20,133 nucleotides of DNA from Aalborgiella sp031424795. Lineage in GTDB: Bacteria; Pseudomonadota; Gammaproteobacteria; Burkholderiales; Burkholderiaceae_C. The position numbers were made by a program, and so were the translations under genes. The notes below the pieces were generated by a model, which was not told the DNA's origin, searched no databases, and was given only the letters and a program-made list of their open reading frames with translations. The stretch lies in NCBI GenBank assembly GCA_031424795.1, contig JANPIC010000161.1:1-20133 (forward strand), read 5' to 3'. Position 1 is the first letter of the stretch. Every line of letters starts with the position of its first letter. Below are positions 16,141-20,133 of the stretch, one piece after another.

Positions 16141-16162
16141 TCTCCGCCACATGTGGCGGAGA
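16141..16162 (-). terminator. 22-nt perfect palindrome, candidate terminator of the 57-residue ORF
   Basis: A perfect palindrome with 9-bp arms TCTCCGCCA/TGGCGGAGA around CATG. It begins 2 nt after the stop of the minus-strand ORF at 16165-16338. Read in that direction it is followed by a moderately T-rich tail (AATTAAATTCTTATTTT). The G+C-rich stem stands out in AT-rich DNA. The tail is not a clean U-tract, so a protein-binding site is an alternative. Confidence 0.45.
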
Positions 16163-16164
16163 TT

Positions 16165-16338
16165 CTATGAATGCAGCACTTTTAACAAATTGCGCCGCTT
16201 TGAACTCAAAACAGCAGCAGGCGTTGCGGCTTGGCTACCGTCTTCAATTTCAATAAGCTCTTGGTACAACCGACTAAAACCCAAATCATCTTCGGATAAG
16301 CTGAGTGCAAATCTAATTTTGATAATCCGTTTTGACAT
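16165..16338 (-). CDS. Small hypothetical protein, 57 residues
   Basis: An ORF beginning MSKRIIKIRFALSLSEDDL and ending SKRRNLLKVLHS. I do not recognise the family. It has a basic beta-strand-like start (KRIIKIRF), an acidic middle (QELIEIED) and a basic C-terminus (SSKRRNLLK), a pattern seen in small DNA-binding or antitoxin-like proteins, but that is only suggestive. Support for its reality: a start-proximal inverted repeat at 16349-16366, a consensus-like -35 TTGACA (16386-16391, minus), and a hairpin immediately after the stop. It lies upstream of hipBA on the same strand, but hipBA has its own promoter. It could be a cargo gene of the tRNA-Val-associated segment or a truncated remnant. 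Confidence 0.5.
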   Translation of the reverse strand: MSKRIIKIRFALSLSEDDLGFSRLYQELIEIEDGSQAATPAAVLSSKRRNLLKVLHS

Positions 16339-16348
16339 GCTTTAAGAA

Positions 16349-16391
16349 TAAGGTATGCTTACCTTAATGCAAACTTGAAGACAGTTGTCAA
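16349..16391 (-). promoter_or_regulatory. Inverted repeat and -35 element upstream of the 57-residue ORF
   Basis: TAAGGTA (16349-16355) and TACCTTA (16360-16366) form a perfect 7-bp inverted repeat with a 4-nt gap, 11 nt before the start codon. On the minus strand a perfect TTGACA lies at 16386-16391; the -10 position then falls at the edge of the inverted repeat but matches the consensus poorly (ATTAAG). Autoregulation by a small DNA-binding protein would explain the arrangement. Confidence 0.4.
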
Positions 16392-16463
16392 ATAAGCGTC
16401 AATCAATATTTATTTTTAAATTTCACTCAAACTCAACGAAGACGCCATCTTGGGAAGTCCAGA

Positions 16464-16697
16464 CTTTCTTCTGGTGTATTTGGTAATGATGTGAATCGCG
16501 CATTGGCGGTTGCAATGGAACTTGAATATGGTTCAGTTCATGTGAATGGTTCGACAGTGCAAAACGAAGCTCAAGCACCATGCTGCGGAACCAAAAATAG
16601 CGGTTATGGACGTTTTGATGGACGTGCAGTGATTGATGAATTCACTGAATTGAAATGGGTAACCATTGAACCTTACGAGCAACAGTACCCATTCTGA
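16464..16697 (+). pseudogene. 3' fragment of a benzaldehyde/vanillin-type aldehyde dehydrogenase
   Basis: About 77 codons that match the C-terminus of aromatic aldehyde dehydrogenases: LSSGVFGNDVNRALAVAM, HVNGSTVQNEAQAP, GYGRFDGRAVIDEFTELKW, ending QQYPF. A full enzyme has roughly 480 residues. The catalytic Cys/Glu and the NAD-binding domain are all absent, and the frame upstream of 16464 carries no related sequence. Where the family has a Phe/Tyr-Gly-Gly, this copy reads CCG, a sign of decay. It can only be a relic of a larger aromatic-degradation gene set, cut by a deletion or insertion. The low G+C and wording are reminiscent of gammaproteobacterial (Acinetobacter-like) versions, which I cannot verify. 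Confidence 0.75.
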
Positions 16698-16715
16698 TCT
16701 AGCAGTACTAAATGG

Positions 16716-16747
16716 CACAATAAAGCAGCCTAGCGCGCTTTGTTGTG
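16716..16747. terminator. Stem-loop between two converging gene remnants
   Basis: CACAATAAAGC (16716-16726) pairs with GCTTTGTTGTG (16737-16747), 11 bp with one G-T pair and a 10-nt loop. It follows the aldehyde dehydrogenase stop (16697) on the plus strand and overlaps the end of a minus-strand remnant (stop 16730-16732), the usual place for a bidirectional terminator. The T-tracts on either side are poor. Confidence 0.45.
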
Positions 16748-16825
16748 TTCTTCCAATTGAATGGTGCCATATTTGACTTCAAAGTCACGACTATCTATCA
16801 GACTATGAATTTTGATGGAATCTAC
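16730..16825 (-). pseudogene. Short C-terminal remnant of an unidentified protein
   Basis: Thirty-one open codons ending in TAG read SLIDSRDFEVKYGTIQLEEH near their end, a protein-like composition without low complexity. An in-frame TAA precedes them directly, and no start codon or ribosome binding site is present, so it can only be the tail of a lost gene. It converges on the aldehyde dehydrogenase relic with a shared stem-loop between them, which suggests both tails came in together as one original gene junction. I do not recognise the family. Confidence 0.35.
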
Positions 16826-16835
16826 TTAATAGACT

Positions 16836-17366
16836 TCACGTACATGGGATACCAATACGTATCGATTCAAACTGCAAGTGATGCATGAACTCACGCAAAA
16901 TCAACAGTGTTGCCGCAAACGCGGGATTGGTTGGAATTCCTGCACTCGAAGCGGGTCTTCCCAGTACCAGTGACGCCAACAAATCAAAAGTTCGTTCAAC
17001 CGCTTCGAGTGAAAGAATCATTTCAGGCTGGACAGAAACTCCGGCGATAAGCGCAAGCTCTCGGATGGATACATCCCTGGTGAAAAGCCTGGGATGACCC
17101 GTCAATAGCTTTCTCGCGCGGGTCACTTCGTCCTCGACCCCCATGATGGCGATCTCCATTTCACCCGGTGTGGGCGGTGTGTGCTTGAAAAAATCAACTA
17201 CTGTCCTGTTTGAACCTATGCAAAGCACGAGCACGGCTTCGGGTTCGGCATCCGTCCCAAAGGCAATAGCAGTTTGATCTTCGCCTATATGGAGCACGGT
17301 AATTGGCATGCCTTTCGAGACGCCAAGTCGTGTGGCCTTATATTGCACTTGGATATCATTTTTCAT
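16836..17366 (-). CDS. Hypothetical protein, 176 residues, last gene of the DODA run
   Basis: I do not recognise a named family. The segment AVLVLCIGSNRTVVDFF (about residues 44-60) resembles the phosphate-1 loop of actin-fold proteins such as exopolyphosphatase/GppA (DIGSNS), but the usual Asp is a Cys here and the protein is far too short for a complete two-lobe actin fold. Further features are an acidic helix EMEIAIMGVEDEVTRARKLL and a well-formed C-terminal helix region AFAATLLILREFMHHLQF. No signal peptide or membrane segment is seen. ATG 17366 was chosen, 10 nt after the esterase gene; ATG 17309 (MPITVLHIGEDQ) is possible. The last residues (RIGIPCT) lie at the edge of the foreign remnants and may have been altered by that junction. 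Confidence 0.75.
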   Translation of the reverse strand: MKNDIQVQYKATRLGVSKGMPITVLHIGEDQTAIAFGTDAEPEAVLVLCIGSNRTVVDFFKHTPPTPGEMEIAIMGVEDEVTRARKLLTGHPRLFTRDVSIRELALIAGVSVQPEMILSLEAVERTFDLLASLVLGRPASSAGIPTNPAFAATLLILREFMHHLQFESIRIGIPCT

Positions 17367-17376
17367 ATCAGTTCAC

Positions 17377-18063
17377 TTATCCTAGTTTCTGCAACCATTC
17401 CAAAAACTCAGCCTGCATGGCCAGGCTGATGCTATGGTCTATGGGGTAGAGACGGGTCAGGTGCTCGACCTCCAGTTCTGTTAGCAACTGGTCCGAACGC
17501 TGCGCCCACATCACCGGCAATTTACTATCGTACTCGCCATGACCGATGAAAGCGCGCAGCGTTGCCAGTCGCTGTTTATCAGCTAGGTGTGGCTGGAGTT
17601 CCGGCAGGATGCGTCCGGACAGCACACCAAAGGCGGCGACGCGCTCTGGTGCACTGAGTGCCACGCTGGCGCTCAAAATACCACCCTGGCTAAAGCCAGC
17701 AATCACCGTGTGCTGCGGCGCAATGCTGTAGGCTGATTGCAGCTGTTCGACAAAGCGGATCAAGGCTAAGCGACTTTGTTCGGCCTCACTTTCCACAATA
17801 CGGGGCCCTCCAGCCGTGAAAGCAACCCGAAACCAGCCAAACTGCCCGGGCGCGAACTCAAGTGGCCCCCGTGCTAGCACCACCAGCGTGTCAGGATCGA
17901 TGCCTGCCGCCAGATCCGTCAGATTCGTCTCCGAACCACCCACGCCGTGCAGCAAAATGACGCAGGCTTTGGGTTGAGCAGGTTGTGGTTGTTTAATCCG
18001 AAAAGCCAGTTCAAAGTCCGTACTTTGTTGCAGCGGGCTTAAGGTGTTGTGCAAACTACTCAT
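17377..18063 (-). CDS. Phospholipase/carboxylesterase-like alpha/beta hydrolase
   Basis: A cytosolic serine hydrolase of 228 residues from the carboxylesterase/phospholipase (abhydrolase_2) family. The oxyanion region LLHGVGGSETNL is near residues 37-48, the nucleophile elbow GFSQGG near 122-127, the acid probably the Asp of GHGEYDSKLPV, and the base the His of PIDHSIS. In Bacillus the related MhqD is induced by quinones and accompanies dioxygenases and a DoxX protein; this gene shares that company. Its ATG overlaps the dioxygenase stop by 4 nt (ATGA), so translation is coupled. The substrate is unknown. Confidence 0.87.
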   Translation of the reverse strand: MSSLHNTLSPLQQSTDFELAFRIKQPQPAQPKACVILLHGVGGSETNLTDLAAGIDPDTLVVLARGPLEFAPGQFGWFRVAFTAGGPRIVESEAEQSRLALIRFVEQLQSAYSIAPQHTVIAGFSQGGILSASVALSAPERVAAFGVLSGRILPELQPHLADKQRLATLRAFIGHGEYDSKLPVMWAQRSDQLLTELEVEHLTRLYPIDHSISLAMQAEFLEWLQKLG

Positions 18064-18896
18064 GCTGAGACCTCTTCTGTATTTTTTGCTTCAATGGTAT
18101 TGGCATCTGTCATACCCCAAGCATAAGACTCCATCGACAGCACGCCGTTGGCAACGCCCGCGTCAATGACTTGGGCGTCCTCATCGTCGCTTCGAGCGCC
18201 CAGAGCCACCAGCAGGGGCAGAAAATGCTCCTCGGTGGGATGGGCCCGCTGCGCATGCGGCGCGCGTTGCCGGTAGTCCAGCAGCCCCGCGATGTCCTGG
18301 CTGGTGACAGCCTGCCTAATCCAGTGCGTGAACTCAATGGCATAGTCCTGCTCTGCCGCACCCGAGTGCCGAAACTCGTACAAATTGTGTGTCATGCTGC
18401 CAGAGGCGACGATCATCACACCACTTTCACGAATCGGTGCCAATGCCTTCCCTAATTCGAACGCACTGACCGTGTCCAAATCCACAGGCATGGAGACCTG
18501 AAAGACGGGAATATCAGCGTTGGGCAGCAGGTGACGCAGTGGCACCCAGGCGCCATGGTCCAGCCCGCGCCGTGCATCCACCCCCACCGTCCAGCCAGCC
18601 TGAGTCAGCAGACGGCCCACTTCGGCGGCGAGCTGCGGGTGACCCGCTACGGGGTACTGCAGGTCATACAACACGGCAGGAAAACCACCAAAATCATGCA
18701 CCGTTTTGGGGGCTGGGGTGGTCATCACTGTCACGTCACGGGTCTGCCAGTGGGGTGACACCACCAGCACCGCCTTGACTGTTTTTGCGCCAGACAGTTG
18801 CTGCCCCAGGGTGTTCAATGCTGGCCCGAGCAAGCCAGGTTCAATGGCGAAGGTGGGTGCACCGTGTGAGATGAACAGGGTAGGGGCGGTGGTCAT
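18060..18896 (-). CDS. DODA/LigB-type extradiol dioxygenase family protein
   Basis: A class III extradiol ring-cleavage enzyme of 278 residues, related to plant 4,5-DOPA dioxygenase and E. coli YgiD. Candidate metal ligands are H11 (ISHGAP), H49 (SPHW), H114 (GLDHGAW) and H170 (SMTHN), all in family positions. Enzymes of this group open catechol-type rings; the true substrate is not readable. The start ATG 18896 gives the canonical TLFISHGAPTFAIEP N-terminus. It lies 94 nt downstream of doxX and overlaps the esterase gene. The gap before it holds a direct repeat (18961-18979). No regulator gene is in view. Confidence 0.9.
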   Translation of the reverse strand: MTTAPTLFISHGAPTFAIEPGLLGPALNTLGQQLSGAKTVKAVLVVSPHWQTRDVTVMTTPAPKTVHDFGGFPAVLYDLQYPVAGHPQLAAEVGRLLTQAGWTVGVDARRGLDHGAWVPLRHLLPNADIPVFQVSMPVDLDTVSAFELGKALAPIRESGVMIVASGSMTHNLYEFRHSGAAEQDYAIEFTHWIRQAVTSQDIAGLLDYRQRAPHAQRAHPTEEHFLPLLVALGARSDDEDAQVIDAGVANGVLSMESYAWGMTDANTIEAKNTEEVSA

Positions 18897-18960
18897 GACT
18901 ATATCCAGTTGTAATTTAAGAAAGAAGAAAGGACAGCAGTGGGGGTCGCGAGGTTGAGCT

Positions 18961-18979
18961 CACGACTGACGCACGACTG
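18961..18979. repeat. Direct repeat between doxX-like and dioxygenase genes
   Basis: CACGACTG occurs at 18961-18968 and 18972-18979, separated by ACG, an 11-nt period that places both copies on the same DNA face. It lies in the only sizeable gap between the dioxygenase start (18896) and the DoxX stop (18991). It could be a regulator site or chance. Confidence 0.45.
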
Positions 18980-18990
18980 CCCAATTGGCA

Positions 18991-19386
18991 TCACTCGGTT
19001 GTTTTTGTGACAGCGAAACGGCCGCCGCCCAACAGTGCCACGACAAGCGCCGTGACGATCAGGAACAAGGGGTACTCCCAGCCGCCGTTGGCGTTGGAAA
19101 ATACCCAACCGTTGCCGGCATGCACGGCAAGGGACCCGAGCAGGATAGGCACGCCAGCAAGCGCCACCCAGCGGGTTTGAAAGCCGGCGATGAGCGCCAC
19201 ACCCGCGAGTACTTCTGCAGGTACAACGATGTAGGCGGTCCAGCCGGGGAACCCGACCGATGCGAAGAAACCAGCCGTTCCGGGCATGGTAAAAACAAAA
19301 AATTTGAGCAGGCCGTGGGTCAGGAACATGGTTCCCAAGGCGAGGCGCAATATCAGGGCGGCGTGGTCAGTTGTGTTTGGTTTCAT
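18991..19386 (-). CDS. DoxX family inner-membrane protein
   Basis: A small membrane protein of about 131 residues with four hydrophobic segments: ALILRLALGTMFLTHGLLK, YIVVPAEVLAGVALIAG, WVALAGVPILLGSLAVHAG and PLFLIVTALVVALLGGG. The L-R-x-x-x-G-x-x-F-x-x-H-G pattern in the first segment is typical of DoxX. Family members are linked to thiosulfate:quinone oxidoreductase or to redox/electrophile stress (Bacillus MhqP and CatD); the exact function is unknown. ATG 19386 was chosen over TTG 19401 because the family normally starts just before the first membrane helix. It lies 63 nt after the oxidoreductase gene on the same strand. Confidence 0.88.
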   Translation of the reverse strand: MKPNTTDHAALILRLALGTMFLTHGLLKFFVFTMPGTAGFFASVGFPGWTAYIVVPAEVLAGVALIAGFQTRWVALAGVPILLGSLAVHAGNGWVFSNANGGWEYPLFLIVTALVVALLGGGRFAVTKTTE

Positions 19387-19449
19387 GATAGATTTTTCCA
19401 ATACGAGGTGTTAATAAGTGGGGCAAGGATAAGAGTAGGGGTAGGCGCT

Positions 19450-20082
19450 TCAGGCCTTGCGGATCCAGGTCGGCGCAATGCTGGTGCCCAGACCGGCGCC
19501 ATAACCCAGATAGATGTTCAAACCTGCAAGTGGCTCCAAGTAGCGTGCGTTCTTCAAACCGCCGGCGTCGATGGTGGCAAAACCTATGCTTTGCGCCAAA
19601 GCCACCGCCGTCTGCTTGGCGTGTTCGCTGTCACCGGCCACAAACACGGTCACGGTCTGCCCGTTGCCGAAATCAGCACCTTCGGCCAATACCGTTGCAA
19701 ACACGGTATTGAAAGCCTTGACAACGTACGCCGCAGGCAATGCCTTGGCAATCTCTTCAGCGGCCGAGGTGCTGTGACCCAGGGTCAGGCCCATGTAGTC
19801 GGCTGTTAACGGGTTGGTGATGTCGATCACGACCTTACCGCTCAGGTCACCCACGGATTGCAAGGCGCTCACGGCGTCCGCATAACCAGTAGCCAGCACG
19901 ACGACATCGACTGTGGCGGCCGCATGGGCCGAGGCAACGGCCGTCGCCCCTGGGTTGGCGGTGGCAACCGCTTGGGCTTTGACCCCGTCGCGGGCCGTGA
20001 CGCTGACCTGGTGGCCCGCGCCGGTGAGTTGTTTGACGAAGGCTGCGCCCATGTTGCCGGCGCCGAGTACGAGAATGTTCAT
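19450..20082 (-). CDS. NADPH-dependent F420-reductase-like oxidoreductase
   Basis: A Rossmann-fold protein of 210 residues. The dinucleotide-binding GAGNMG is at residues 7-12 (ILVLGAGNMGAAF), followed by a VVVLATGY strand, DITNPL and the KAFNTVFA stretch, the common order in the NADPH:F420 oxidoreductase/YqeB-like family. Betaproteobacteria generally lack F420, so the physiological acceptor is probably another compound; that is inference. AAGGA at 20089-20093 (minus strand) is a good ribosome binding site 6 nt before the ATG. It is the first gene of the five-gene minus-strand run and its promoter would lie beyond or at the window edge. Part of its upstream gap, CCGC...GCGG, forms a small inverted repeat. 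Confidence 0.87.
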   Translation of the reverse strand: MNILVLGAGNMGAAFVKQLTGAGHQVSVTARDGVKAQAVATANPGATAVASAHAAATVDVVVLATGYADAVSALQSVGDLSGKVVIDITNPLTADYMGLTLGHSTSAAEEIAKALPAAYVVKAFNTVFATVLAEGADFGNGQTVTVFVAGDSEHAKQTAVALAQSIGFATIDAGGLKNARYLEPLAGLNIYLGYGAGLGTSIAPTWIRKA

Positions 20083-20133
20083 GATGTGTCCTTAGGGTTG
20101 AAGTGAACCGCTTTTCTGGCGGATGCACATTGG

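Noticed and set aside
16151..16345. A 64-residue plus-strand frame beginning MWRRFYECSTF
   Set aside because: It is antisense to the 57-residue minus-strand ORF, starts inside the 22-nt palindrome and has a less protein-like composition. The minus-strand reading has upstream signals.
16440..16835. A second attachment site (copy of the tRNA-Val 3' end) at the right end of the accessory segment
   Set aside because: I looked for the T-arm and acceptor end of tRNA-Val downstream and found no match beyond a few scattered bases, so no att repeat is claimed.
1..20133. CRISPR array, insertion sequence or transposase
   Set aside because: No regularly spaced repeats, no transposase-like reading frame and no terminal inverted repeats with target duplications were seen.

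Overview
The window looks like a chromosomal segment of a betaproteobacterium, most likely order Burkholderiales. The reasons are the protein styles, a gene order tRNA-Leu, tig, clpP, clpX, lon, a tRNA Gly-Cys-Leu cluster, a monofunctional RelA next to tRNA-Val, and hopanoid genes hpnC/hpnD. Judged by eye the core is near 50% G+C. No species is claimed.

Layout. (1) 1-1870, minus strand: hpnC then hpnD, the two squalene-forming enzymes of hopanoid synthesis, ending in a large REP-like hairpin. (2) 1963-8213, plus strand: tRNA-Leu(UAG), trigger factor, the ClpXP protease and Lon. This is a protein folding and degradation block that ends through tRNA-Gly into an intrinsic terminator. (3) 8281-8485: tRNA-Cys and tRNA-Leu(UAA). 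(4) 8592-13678, plus strand: four tightly packed genes encoding a conserved Gly-rich-tailed protein, a UMF1-type MFS transporter, an alpha/beta hydrolase and the ppGpp synthetase RelA. They are followed by tRNA-Val(GAC) with its own promoter and terminator.

(5) 13854-16835: an AT-rich accessory segment abutting the 3' end of tRNA-Val. It holds paired short repeats, a decayed AlpA-like remnant, an intact HipB/HipA-type toxin-antitoxin operon with a readable promoter/operator, a 57-residue unknown ORF with its own inverted repeat, and 3'-terminal scraps of two converging foreign genes. One scrap is clearly the end of a benzaldehyde/vanillin-type aldehyde dehydrogenase. This reads as an old integration site that has been eroded and reused. 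No integrase or second attachment site is visible.

(6) 16836-20082, minus strand, visibly richer in G+C: a five-gene run encoding an F420-reductase-like NAD(P)-binding protein, a DoxX membrane protein, a DODA/LigB-type extradiol dioxygenase, a phospholipase/carboxylesterase-like hydrolase (4-nt overlap with the dioxygenase) and a 176-residue protein I do not recognise. The dioxygenase, hydrolase and DoxX trio resembles in content the quinone/electrophile-resistance sets known from Bacillus (mhq, catDE), so a role in detoxifying quinones or catechols is a reasonable inference.

The most novel-looking items are the 176-residue protein at the end of that run, the 57-residue ORF upstream of hipBA, and the tRNA-Val integration scar.
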